Shown here: positions 1-10,567 of the stretch, one piece after another
Layout of the letters: the number at the start of each line of letters is the position of its first letter
Numbering within the stretch: position 1 is the first letter of the stretch
DNA from: Pelecanus crispus
Taxonomy: Eukaryota; Chordata; Aves; Pelecaniformes; Pelecanidae
Assembly: GCF_030463565.1 (NCBI RefSeq)
Contig: NC_134644.1
Location: forward strand, 150,189,967-150,253,966
Length of the DNA: 64,000 bases
Direction: 5' to 3'
Made by a program: the position numbers and the translations under genes
Notes under the pieces: model-generated
Seen by the model: only the letters and a program-made list of their open reading frames with translations
Told to the model about the DNA's origin: nothing
Databases searched by the model: none

Positions 1-2624
1 GGTATTGGTTTTCCGTGGGAATGAATGAGATTTTTGGGAGCAGCTGTTGCCATGGGAGGATCCCAAGTGCCTCCTGACGGCACCAGCTCCATGATGGTGC
101 CTGCACCAGGTGAACCTGGAGCCAGCCAAGATGCTTCCCATCATCTTCCTGCTTCTTTGCCAAAAGCTGCAGGTTTTAGAAATTGCTTTTCCTACTGCAC
201 TGAAGAGGTTTGTAGTTTTGAGTCCAGATTAGGTGGCTCATAGGCCAGCCTGGGCAAGCCAGCATTAAACATCTTCTAGTCAGCAGGTGCCACCAGCCTG
301 GTTAACAAAGGGAGTTTCTTCCACACTGACCTGCTGCCCCGGGGGCTATTCATCACAGCCCCAAAAGCTTATTCTCCCACACAGCAATCTGGGAAGCCCC
401 AGGAGGGGGCAGCTTTGGATTTTGTGCCCTGCATCAAGATCTCCCGGGCGTCTGTGGGTGGGGTGACCACCGCATGGGTGCAGCACCCACCACCTCGCTG
501 GGGTTTGCTTGTACCTCACATCTCTTCAGGACAGAGACCCAGAAAGCTGAGTGCAAAGGGAACAAAACCACAGCATTTGCTCCTCACGTGCTCTCCTGGC
601 TTGCTGCTTTCAGTACTGAATTACTGTCCTTTCACCTGAAACACTGCTGATGTAAGGGCTGGCCCAGCGCTGCTCCGCAGCACATGCTGCTCCCAGACTT
701 GGCCAGGGCTCATGGCTCCAGCAGATTTTCCTGCTCTTCAAGGTAGTGGGACCTTTCTTGGTCATTTTCTTGCCCTCCTCTTGCCCCCACGCAAATCCCA
801 GTTGAGTTGATGTCTGGAAACAGGCCATTAGGTTATGGCCAAGGCCCCAGCATGCAGTCATCCAGTCTTTGACCAGTGATTGCTCCCCAAAAACCAGAGT
901 GTAGGAGGACCAAAGCCTCATTAGGAGTTTTTTATTACATTCACAAACTAGTTTGACTAGTTTTTTAATGGTAGGTCAGTGCTAAAAAAATTGTTTTGGG
1001 GCAGTTTTACTGTAACTGTCCTTAACTGACTAGACCATGTGCATGGCCTCCCTCCTGCAAGCAGGAGGGCAGGCTGTGGCATAAATACTAAAATTTTCTG
1101 CATGTAAGGTTTGTGTTTATTTTTCAGTGCATCTTTTCTTGGCATATACTCTTGCTTTCTTGGTCTCCAGGTGACTGCATCCACTATATTTAGCAATAAT
1201 CTTCTGTGGGGAAAAAAAAAAAGAAATGACTTACTGAATTATGGCAAGCTAGTTTCCTACAAAAGCTATACTTCAACAAAGAAGATAACGTGATAAAAAA
1301 TTCAGCCGTGAAATTCAGTACAGGAACAGAAACGTTGCTGTCAAGAAGCGGAAAATGTGCTTATGTAACATTTATCAGCAAACGGTTACAGCTGCTGTTG
1401 ATGTTAACCACTCTGAACGGTTCATGGAAGCACTAAATAAAGAGCTATTCTCACTAGCAGCTGTCCAAAAAAAGGAGAATTTCCTGATGCAGTGGGCTGA
1501 GATCTGGTATAAGGGGTATTAAGGAGTTACTCTGGATTTACACCATCATTGCCAAGAATACAGTTATAGCTCGGTCTAGTTAATTGTTCTGACAAAGATG
1601 CAGAGCTGGCCTGGTTGAGTAATTAGACCTGTAAGGACAAAGGGGGTTGTGTGTGGAAGGAGCTAATGCATTCAGTTATAATGAGCTACTGTTGCAGCAG
1701 TGTTATCTTTTGTGGAGAACAGCTCTGTCTGTGAACAATGGTTTACTCTAACTGAAACAGGAACTTGTGCCTTGCAATATTTCAAAATGATTTGGAACAT
1801 TCATTTTAAAGGGTGTGTTTTCTTGAAGCAGTAACAAATATAGTAAAACATTTTCAAACGTTGTTTTTCAGCCAGTGATCCTCAGGTGTTTCACAATTGT
1901 AAATCACTAGAGCCTAAGCTAAGTAGGAAGAAGTAGGAAGAATAATTTTGTCACCTCCATTTCATGTATGAGATAACAGAAGGACCTGGAGCACATTTCG
2001 ATTTGAAATCATGACATTGCCTGCCTGTAGGACCCATGCCTCCACAGGGCATGCACTCAGACAGCAGCACTAAGAAGTGCTCCTGAAGAAGTAGTTCAAA
2101 TTTAGCCAAAATAAGACAGAGCAGAATAGACCCAATGCCTTTTGATCAAATATTTAGGTGAAAGGACCCTGCTGTCCAGATATTCCTGCATTGACTTTCT
2201 GGAAGGAGCTGCCACTGGTCTTTGGCAACCAGCGCCAGTATGAGATAATGATCAGTTAATAAGTACAGGAGTTGCCTGCCATTGCCGAAGATGGCAGATT
2301 TCCTGCTGCAAAGCTCCTAGAGAGATGTCCTTTGCTAGTTTGTGTCAGATACAAAACCCATGTGCACAGAGGAAAAGGCAGCCCACACCACATACAAAGC
2401 AAAGCACAAACCTCTCAGCCCTCTGGTGAACGTTTGGCAGCTGAGTCTTTGCAATGCCTGTCCCAGCCAAACTTACCGAAACTGGTTATTGGTGCAGAGA
2501 GCTCCAGATTTAGTAGATCACAGCAAGTTTTGTAAGCTGTTAATTATAGAGTGCACTAATTGAATGGCTCTTAAATGACTCGTGAGATTAACTTACAGTG
2601 TTTTGCTTATTTTTGCTTATGCAG
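1..2624 (+). other. LAPTM4B: LAPTM4B intron (partial), upstream of first visible exon
   Basis: This stretch holds no exon I can support. It runs into a good acceptor (a TTTTGCTTAT tract followed by GCAG at 2621-2624). I looked for the preceding LAPTM4B exon, which should encode the third membrane helix, and did not see it, so it lies upstream of the window. Open frames here are short and unconserved-looking. A weak MIR-like trace is listed separately near 1925-2065. Confidence 0.7.
1925..2065 (-). repeat. Possible MIR/CORE-SINE-like fragment, reverse orientation
   Basis: The stretch reads like the 3' half of a MIR element in reverse: a 'cacctccatttcatgtatga' type segment, then a purine-rich run and a degraded 'gatttgaaatcatgac' segment where MIR has its tRNA-like end. 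Identity is low and this is recognised only from the order of these blocks. Chance similarity is possible. Confidence 0.3.
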
Positions 2625-2723
2625 CCCAGCAATTTTCCCTACAAGGAAGAGATTATGTCTGTGAACCCTACGTGTCTGGTTGTGATTATCCTCCTTTTCA
2701 TAAGTATCATTTTGGCTTTTAAG
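2625..2723 (+). CDS. LAPTM4B: LAPTM4B coding exon (end of luminal loop and TM4)
   Basis: This 99-nt, phase-0 exon encodes 33 residues, starting PSNFPYKEEI and continuing MSVNPTCLVVIILLF to a final AFK. It is nearly identical to the matching part of human LAPTM4B as I recall it. The product is a lysosomal and late-endosomal four-pass membrane protein, reported to affect ceramide handling, EGFR sorting and amino-acid transporter placement. The exon covers the last part of the second luminal loop and most of the fourth membrane helix, which is completed by the next exon. The acceptor GCAG is at 2621-2624 and the donor AAG/GTAAGTG follows 2723. LAPTM4A differs clearly in this segment (it has a DSSCL-type sequence), and LAPTM5 is more distant, so LAPTM4B is the secure choice. 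Confidence 0.96.
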
Positions 2724-2799
2724 GTAAGTGCATTACTGTGTATAAAGTTTACTTTTGTCATGGGTGGAATGTCCCTTGCTGGGAGGCCTAGCTTTAGCA

Positions 2800-3715
2800 T
2801 AGATCTAGGGAACTACAGACCAGATAGCCTAACAGCTGTACAAAGCAAAGTGATAGACATTATGGAAAAAAAAAAGCAGAAAATCTCATAGACAAACACA
2901 TGAATGTATAGGCCACAATGGAAAAGCATGATGCTTGTAGGGGGAGCTCATGACACATAAATCCTTTGAAGGATTGGGTTGTCCAGTGGACAAGGAAGAG
3001 CCTGTTGATACAGATTTCTTGGTTTTTCAAAAGGTGTTTGGCAGAGTCTCTCATCAAAGGCTTTAAAAAACACCCTAAGATGTGTAGGGACAAGCAAAAA
3101 GGTCATCCCACAGACTGTAGCTTGGAAATAGAGAATAAGGATAAATTATCAGTCTTTACAACAGTGAGACCCATGCTGTTTGGTACATTCATAAAAGTTC
3201 TGGGAAGGGGAAGGAAATCTAAGAACATTTTTTTGCAGTGTCATTCAAAATAGGGAAAACAATCAGCCAAGAAAGCTTTGCAGAAGGATGTCATGGCACT
3301 GAGTGACTGAGCAATGAAATGGCAGAGAAAGTCAGTGGTGATAAATTCTAAGTGGTGGGCACAGAGGGAGCACAGTGTTGTTTCACAAGCACTGGTGGAC
3401 TCTGAACTAAGCATGACCACCTGAAAAGGGATCTTGTAGCTGTAATAGATAGACCTGTGAAATATTAGCTTACTGCTTGGTTCTGGTCAAATGCTAAGAA
3501 TATTGAGAAAGGAATAGAGAAACCAGAAATCAAAAGAGTTCTTTGCCAGTTTTGATGCCTACAGCCTCTGGAAGCGTGCATTCATTTCTGGGGCCCTATC
3601 TCAAAAAGGATGTTGCAGAGCAGGTAAATAGATCCAAACAATCCCTCCTGGGAGGAACAATGTAAAGGACTGTCACATCAGGCAGCAAAAGGGGGCACAG
3701 GGAGTGATGATTTAG
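2800..3715 (+). repeat. Ancient CR1 LINE remnant (reverse-transcriptase part)
   Basis: Decayed translations on the + strand follow the order of a CR1 reverse transcriptase. GNYRPDSLT sits near 2810 (compare YRPVSLT in the younger copy at 16.6 kb). A 'FQKVF..VSHQRL' segment near 3020-3060 matches the DFSKAFDTVSH region. A 'ttcatttctggggccctat' stretch near 3580 matches the thumb-region start. Many frame breaks and stops are present, and nothing could be translated. The boundaries are approximate. Confidence 0.6.
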
Positions 3716-3874
3716 CTTTTACTTTCATTATAAATAATCCAGCCACCAAGCCAGGAAACATGAAATTGCTACTCTACCCTTAATTGGTTTAGTGGTGGAC
3801 TGGGTAATGTTAGGTTGATGGTTGGACTGGATGATCTTAAAGGTCTTTTCCAACCTAAACGATTCTATGATTTG
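3715..3874 (+). repeat. CR1 3' tail joined to a non-CR1 block (copy 1 of 2)
   Basis: The 3' half (from about 3785) is a typical CR1 end: 'ggttggactggatgatctta', then an 'aaaggtcttttccaacctaa' block and a gattctatga end. The 5' half, about 65 bp starting 'cattataaataatccagcca', is not the usual CR1 sequence at this place. Nearly the same composite recurs at 17988-18160. It lies directly after an older CR1 remnant. Confidence 0.75.
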
Positions 3875-4840
3875 CTGTTCTGCAAACCTCGCGGGTGAGA
3901 GGGCTAGAGGTGGCAGGTACCAGATGAAGGGGAGATGTAGCATTGCCCAGCACAGCCAGAAAGGGCTCATGTGAAACCCCCACACCCAGGTTCATGGTCC
4001 AGCAAGGTCAGCCCCCACTTGCTGTGCAGGGCAGAAGTCCAAAAGGAGCTCAGAATAAGATCAGACAAATCAATGTATGAAAAACAACCACGTATGGTTC
4101 AGCTGGACCCCTGAGCCTTGGACCTCTTGGAAAGTATGCTGGTATATTTGCCCTCTTCTTGCACCCTTCTGCAAGCTTCTTCCTGCGCAGTGCTGCTGTT
4201 CTTGTATTTCTCGTGTTACGTTTTATTTCAGAATAGTTCTTGCTCTTTCTCTGCAGAGCAATTATGCATTAGTCCCAAAGAGCCACAGTGACACCAGAGA
4301 TGTTGCTTCTAGACAACACATTTGACAAAATGAACAGGGAAAGGTATTGTGACAAAAGAGGTATATTAGATTATTGAAGCTACTTCAAAATTGAAGAAAA
4401 ACAGATAGGGTATTTTAAGGTGCTGTTGGAAGTGATATTCACTTCTGTGATTTAGAAATACAATTTAGCCTTCTGGCTTTATATGTTCATGGCCGTACTG
4501 TTGATTTTGTTTGCCCCTTGAAGAAATATGTACAAATGTAATAAATACATAGATCTGTCACGTGCCACAAGGGATGTGCTCTTTAAATTCCTCAGATGCA
4601 GGCATTAGCTCATTTTTACGCCAGGTGGGTCTGGTATTTCATCAACTAAGTATGGCAAGGAAGTCTCAAGCTTATAAAAAACCTGCAACTAAAATTGGAA
4701 TGGCAAAAATACTTACTACAGAAAAAAGAAACCTAAGAAATTAATAGTGCAAAAGAGTTGTTTCATTTTCAAGTGGCTAACGTATGCTTTTTCCAAGAGT
4801 ATATGTGGCTCATATAATGCTCATTCTAGCAACATATTAT

Positions 4841-5015
4841 TGTGCAAATGAGTCACAAAAAATATGACTCACAAAGAAACACATACTAAATTCCAGTTAG
4901 GATTTTATTTTAATTTCTTGTGTTTCCAGAAGAGCTGCTATGCAGATTCATGGAATCTGCTCCATGAAAAGAAAGCTGGACACTATCAGATGCGTCACAC
5001 TTTATCACTGATAGA
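4841..5015 (+). repeat. Diverged dispersed repeat with two facing AP-1-like motifs (copy 1)
   Basis: This stretch aligns in the same direction, with gaps, to 8514-8690. Shared landmarks are a 'gtgcaa.tgagtcac' start, an A-run, 'tatgactcac', then 'agctgctatgcag' against 'aactgctatgcag', and 'gacactatca' against 'ggcactatca'. TGAGTCA at 4849-4855 and TGACTCA at 4865-4871 are reverse complements and both fit the AP-1 consensus. I do not recognise the repeat family. Confidence 0.6.
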
Positions 5016-8000
5016 CTTAACAGATGGTATAACCATGTTTATATACTGAAACTGAAAAGGTACTGTGCATAAAAATATGCCTGAGCTCCCTCTCCCTCTG
5101 GAGTTCAACTAGAAATAGGGAGAGAAACCAAAACATTGTAACCTAGGAAAAGCTACAGTAGGAAAAGCTGCATTCAGCTGGTGGGAAATATGAAACGGAA
5201 TCACGTAATTCCTCAGAAACATTTGGCATCATGACACTTTTGTTTTGGGTGAAGCTACAAGCAAAGAAAAACACTACTGAGCAGAAATCAAGATATAGCA
5301 GTATGAGATGGTGGGTTTGTGCTTTGCAGTCATGGGATTGTGAAAAGGGAAAGGGGACAAGAGAAGGGTAGTAAGCGAGCCAGCTAACCACGCACAAGCA
5401 CTTGTCTTTTTAGTTTCTAGGATTTACTTGGATCCGAAGCAGCTAATGGACATTTCAGGCAGTTTCACACAGAATCTTTTTCGGAGTAGACCAAAATGTG
5501 TTATTCCATTTACTGTGTTTGTCTAGAAACTGAACCAGAGTTACATACCATGAAACATAGGTGTTTCCTATCTGGCTGAGGAAGGACATTCAGCAGCACA
5601 GATGTATTTATGTACATGTACACAGGACTTCAGATGGCATATAGCCAGCACAGTGGCTTTCGAATTGTGCCCTTCTCTGCAGCTGGTTTGGGGAACAGGG
5701 CCTCGGTTTCTTCTGGCCAGCCCCAGCTGCTGAGACAGAACAGTTGAGGCTTCAACCTCCCCCTCCCCACCGTGGGCAAAGCCCCCCAGGCCCAAATGAG
5801 CTAGGCTCAGGTGAGCACAAACACAACCAGAATAAACCTCTCCCCCAGGCTGCCCTGAGCACTATGCAGCTGCAGAGTATGGCCTCTTCTTCTCTTCCTT
5901 TTTGGCCTTTCTTTTTCTGGAAAGGAGGTAAGAAGAGATAGTTGCCAGTGGGGCAGCCGAAAGGTATTCCAGTTCAGAGAGATAAGCTGGTCTTCAGCAA
6001 ACTGAAAATTAACCCTGGTCTCCGTAATATGTCTATAACTTGCATGTACAAGGTGTTGAGCCTGGAGAAGAGACCACTCTGCATGTCCTGGTGTTCTCAG
6101 CAGATGGGAAAGGGTGATGCAGAATCAAGTTCTGTGCTCACCCTGAGAGATTGCGTGTCTCAGCCCAGGGGGATGCATCCTGGCAAGGGGAACCCTGACC
6201 TGCGGCACATCACCCCAGTGCCTGCTACCTTCCCGCAGGGGCAATGGAGCAGCATCTGGGAGCATGAACACAGCCCACACAGCCAAGTTCTGATCCCCGC
6301 TCCCAGGAATGGTGCATACAGAGCCACAAGGTTGCCACCTGTTCCATGAAAGCCTGGGACAGGTCCCAGCACCAGGCTTGCTGGTGGCAGGGTGCTTATA
6401 GGAAAAGCATGTCTAAAGCAGGGGTCATTTGCTTTAAATTGCATACTCCAGTATCTGTGACTGTAAGCCAACAGATGATGTTCTGGCCCATATAAGGTGT
6501 GATTTAAAGTGTTGCAGGCCAGTGGTTTAGTTTGACATCATTAATTCTTTTCAACACAGCATTTCTTTGCAGTTATAAGGAGTGGTTCTTGTACAGCCTT
6601 TTTATACTCACAAGATACACATTCTAGTGTGCTGAGAAGATGGATTTAATTGCAGATTACTTCAGCACGGCAACCCATTGTTTCTCCTTCTGCAGCACCA
6701 ACGTGTGAAATACACGTGGCCAACTGGTCCGCCATTAGCATCCCTCTGAAATCTTCATATAAATTTCAGTTTGCGTAGAAATCTTTATCTCATTTTTCAC
6801 CGGTTACTGAAGACCAGCCCAGCTCTGTCAACAGAAAATTCAAAGCAGCTGGAGAATAAAACGTGACTCAGTGCAGACAGCTCCTAACCCGTGGGCACTC
6901 TGTTGGGTCTGTGGCGTTGACTTTGCGCTTGCTGCCAGTGAGGGAGCTGCCCAGAGGGCTGCTGTGACCCAGATTGGCACAGACTTTTCCTTGCTGCATT
7001 ACAAGAAACAGCAGGATACAGCAACCTCTAATTTCCCCAAAGATGCTGGTCAGTCAGCTGCTTGGGCATTTGTCTGATGAGCAGAAGTCGTGCAGTACAT
7101 TACTGTTGTTTTGCAGCTTAACAAGTGCATATGCAATAACAATGGCAAGAGGCAGGGTTATAAAGTTTTGTGGGTTTCAGTTCCTTAGGGGCTAAAGTCG
7201 TTTACCACCATTCAGACAGGAAGACTGAAAGCTGGTGGAAGTAGGCACAGTGCCTGTTTCCACACTCAGCCCTTCTTTCACGTCCATCCTTTCATGTGGT
7301 GGCTATTGGGGCTGCCCGCCCAAAAGACGTCCGTCAGCAGCCTGTGCTGTGGTATGTGTGAATACCATTAAGGGTGGATTAGGCTGAAGTGACTTAATGC
7401 CTTTTACGCAGGGCCCATTCCAAAAGTGAACATTGGTCTCCTGAGAGAAAAATTGATATATTTATATACTGCGTGTCCAGCCACACATTTTAAAGCAGCT
7501 TTTGAAACCTCAGCCAAGTTTTTCAGGAAAAAAATTGGTAACTGAATCAGCAATCCCATTGAATGGTGCAGCAGCATCAGTATAAAACAGTGATTAGGAA
7601 CAAGTTTAAAGAAGAAGTTACAGCTTGAGGAAAATGAGTTTCCATGACTCACAATTAGCAGGCCAGCAGCACATATCCAAAGCACTTGGACAAGGACATG
7701 CTTCAAGCTGCCGCCACTCTCAGCTGTATGTGGGTCAGCATCTTGGGGCCAATTACTTGGTGTGTGAAGGCCGATGACCTCTTTAATTCAAGGGCTGGAA
7801 CAGACCTCACCCACTGAGAAATAGCCTGTGCATGCAGGATCAGGGCGGATTAGAGCTAGGGCTCAGAGCTGGAACAGCTGTAGGTGTTCATTGTGGGGTT
7901 AAAAGTGTTTTATTCACTGCATGTAACAGAACGGGAGCATTCAAAAATAAATCTCCCACTAGCTTCTCCCAGATAAGACAGTATTATCTGAAAAGGGGCT

Positions 8001-8097
8001 TCCCTCATTTTGGATTTTAACAGGAGGAGTATGGAAATAGGTTTGCAAATAGGTAGGCTTAATGTAAAGGGCTTGTGTCCCCCAGAACTGGACATGT

Positions 8098-8130
8098 ATA
8101 TGTATACGATGTATATGTATGTATATGCCT
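8098..8130 (+). repeat. TA/TG-rich microsatellite
   Basis: A short impure run of 'atgtatat' units. It is simple sequence with no visible function. Confidence 0.7.
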
Positions 8131-8513
8131 TTATACCACTTGGTTCAATAGCCTAGAGCAGGCTTGCATAGCCTGCAGCTCAGGCTGTAGAGCCAGCCTA
8201 ACCTTAAGACTCAGCTCCCTCCAGAAGACTTTTACTCTCCCCATTTAATGGTAGAAAGTATTGTCAAAGTCTGCGACACCTCCAAGTCATCCAGGGTCTG
8301 TAAGATGCCATTAAGAAGAGGAAGCAAACTTACTGGATTTCAGCCAGCCTAGCTGACCCTGGTGGAAAAAACTGGAAAAAACTGTTCCCGATCTGCAAGC
8401 GAGCCATCAGTGAGTCATGTGGCATCCTGAAAAACCCAGCTTGTGTGTGACAGCTCTGGAGAGAGAGGAAGCATGGGGCAGCTCAAAAGGATAAGAGGCT
8501 TTTGGAAGGTCAT

Positions 8514-8690
8514 CAGTGCAAGTGAGTCACAAAAATATGACTCACTCAGAGTGAGACACACATGCAAATCCAATCAGCGCTGGCAGTTTAATTTGCACGC
8601 GCTAGGTTTGTGAAAGAACTGCTATGCAGAACCTACTAAGTAAAAATATAAGCTAGGCACTATCAAAACACATTGTTCTCCTCATCACTG
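8514..8690 (+). repeat. Diverged dispersed repeat with two facing AP-1-like motifs (copy 2)
   Basis: This is the partner of the copy at 4841-5015. TGAGTCA is at 8523-8529 and TGACTCA at 8538-8544, separated by 8 nt instead of 9. The flanks have diverged far more than the motif core. The family is not identified. Confidence 0.6.
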
Positions 8691-8834
8691 CCATGTGTGA
8701 CTACATGGGAAGCAGAAAGCTCCATAGGGAACTGTTTAGTCCCATCAGTCTTTTCCCTGGCATGCTGAGGATCTGACTCCCGCTCCCCTCCATGTGTTAT
8801 TGCCTCCTGTCTTCCTTCCAATCACTTTGCTCAC

Positions 8835-8880
8835 CTCTGCTGGCCAGACTGGAATCTCTGCTGGCCAGACTGGAATCTCT
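8835..8880 (+). repeat. 21-bp tandem duplication
   Basis: Two exact copies of a 21-bp unit beginning CTCTGCTGGCCAGACTGG occupy 8835-8855 and 8856-8876, followed by CTCT of a third. No visible function. Confidence 0.9.
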
Positions 8881-9875
8881 CCTGCTGTTGAAAGGGACTT
8901 TGCCCAACCACTTAAAAAAAAAGTGGACACAACTAGTTTTTTGCCAGGCAGCAGCCCTACCCAGAGCCAAGTGAGCTCCAAGAACAAAACCAGTGAAGTT
9001 TATGGTCCTGTGGTAGGATTATTGCCTGCAATAATGGGTTTTTTTTTGCTTTACACTGAAAATAAATTAAGTATTTGTAATATCAATTAGAAGGTCAGAA
9101 ATAATTTCAGATTTCAAGAAAAACTTTTGCACTGGCAGTTTTCTCTAGTCAGGCAAGAATGGGAAGACCCCAGACCACTCCAGTCATATGGAATACATTG
9201 CTTTAATGTCAGATTAAGTGAAACAGAGTACTGGAACAATGCACATGATATATAGGATCATCACATAGTCATTGGCCAGGCTTCCACTCACAAGACAAGG
9301 AGGGTTTCCTGTAATTTGCTTGACAGTTCTTTAGTCCCCACCCTGCTTGCGCTATTTTTACTGGGGTTTGCTTCTACTTCCTAATACTACTAAGCCCCAG
9401 TTAACAATATTTAAAAATCTTTGCCATGAAGCAATCCAAAACTGGTTTCTGTTTACTTTTTACTGTTGTCCCTGAGATTCTGCATCTGCAGCACCTTCTT
9501 TTGTTTGTCATGGTTTAACTTGTACCTTCATTTTATGTTGTAAAACTCACCCCTGCTTGTACGCAGTATCCCATGCATAGTAATGAGGTGTCTGACTGAA
9601 CTCCTATCTCTCTCCTTTTCTAGAGATGTTTAAGAAAGAAAGCCAGCATATATGACCTGCTCATTTAAGTAAAATAGAAAGTATATACACAAAATTATGT
9701 TACTTTAGCTATATTCAGGCCCAAAGAAATGCTTTGTTTCCAAAACAATTAGTCTATATTAAGTATGCTGTCATATTAAATCTCTGGAATAGTAAAGTTC
9801 ATTCAGATAGATAGGTCTAGATTGCAGTATCTCTGCCTAGATGGAGTGGCTCATAGTGCAACACAAGTCTCCATA

Positions 9876-10285
9876 ATCACACAATCATAAAATCATGGAA
9901 TTGTTTGGGTTGGAAGGGACCTCTAAAGCTCATATAGTCCAACCCCCCCGGCCATGTGTAGGGACATCTTTCACTAGATCACATTGCTCAAAGCTCCATC
10001 CAACCTGGCCTTGAACACTTCCAGGGATGGGGCATCCACAACTTCTCTGGGCAGCCTGTTCCAGTGTCTCACCACCCTAATCATAAAACATTTCTGCCTT
10101 ATATGTAGTCTAAATCTACCCTCTTTCAGTTTAAAACGGTTGCCCCTTGTCTTGTCACTACAGGCCTTGGTAAAATGTCTCTCTCCAGCTTTCTTGTAAG
10201 CTCCCCTTATATACTGAAAGGCTGTTATAAGGTCTCCCTGGAGCCTTCTCTTCTCCAGGATGAACAACCCCAGCTCTGTCAGTAT
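9876..10285 (-). mobile_element. CR1 LINE 3' fragment, reverse orientation
   Basis: Read on the minus strand, this is the 3' end of a CR1 retrotransposon. It contains ILEKRRLQGDL, then [11 protein letters not shown] and SLEVFKARLDGAL, then a 3' UTR with 'ggttggaagggacctctaaa' in plus-strand form. Only the terminal part of ORF2 remains; the endonuclease and catalytic domains are absent, so the copy is 5' truncated and dead. Its 5' end is about 190 bp before the LAPTM4B exon at 10472. Confidence 0.93.
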
Positions 10286-10471
10286 GAGGAACAGTGTTGG
10301 ATTACTTACAGAATCCCTACACATACTTAACAGTCACTGCAACCAGCAAAGTGACTGTCCCATGCTTCTATCAGGCTCATATTCTTATTTATATAAGAAT
10401 AGAAATGCTCTAACAGAAAAATATATATGGTTTATTTTCTGCACAGAATAATAAATCCCTTTTTTTTGCAG

Positions 10472-10567
10472 GGTTACTTGATAAGCTGCGTGTGGAACTG
10501 TTACCGATACATTAATGGTAGAAACAACTCTGATGTGTTGGTGTACATTACCACCAATGACACTGCG
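10472..10567 (+). CDS. LAPTM4B: LAPTM4B coding exon (end of TM4 and start of cytosolic tail)
   Basis: This 96-nt, phase-0 exon encodes 32 residues. It starts GYLISCVWNCYRYINGRN and ends in ITTNDTA. It completes the fourth membrane helix and begins the C-terminal cytosolic tail. The sequence matches human LAPTM4B as recalled, with small changes in the tail. The acceptor is TTTTTTTGCAG ending at 10471 and the donor is GCG/GTAAGG. The preceding intron carries a reverse CR1 fragment close to the acceptor, but the T-rich tract is intact. Confidence 0.96.

Larger units (their letters stand above)
2724..10471 (+). other. LAPTM4B: LAPTM4B intron, 7.7 kb
   Basis: The intron joins two phase-0 exons, with GTAAGTG at its start and a T-rich tract plus TTTGCAG at its end. 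It contains an old CR1 remnant, a CR1-tail composite, a pair of diverged repeats carrying AP-1-like motifs, a 21-bp tandem duplication and a reverse CR1 3' fragment near the acceptor. Open frames around 5.6-6.5 kb and 7.4-8.1 kb overlap on both strands and show no recognisable protein. I see no other gene. Confidence 0.85.

Noticed and set aside
5568-6471. Overlapping open frames on both strands near 5.6-6.5 kb
   Set aside because: No conserved motif or splice sites supporting exons; the longest frame lacks an ATG at its start.
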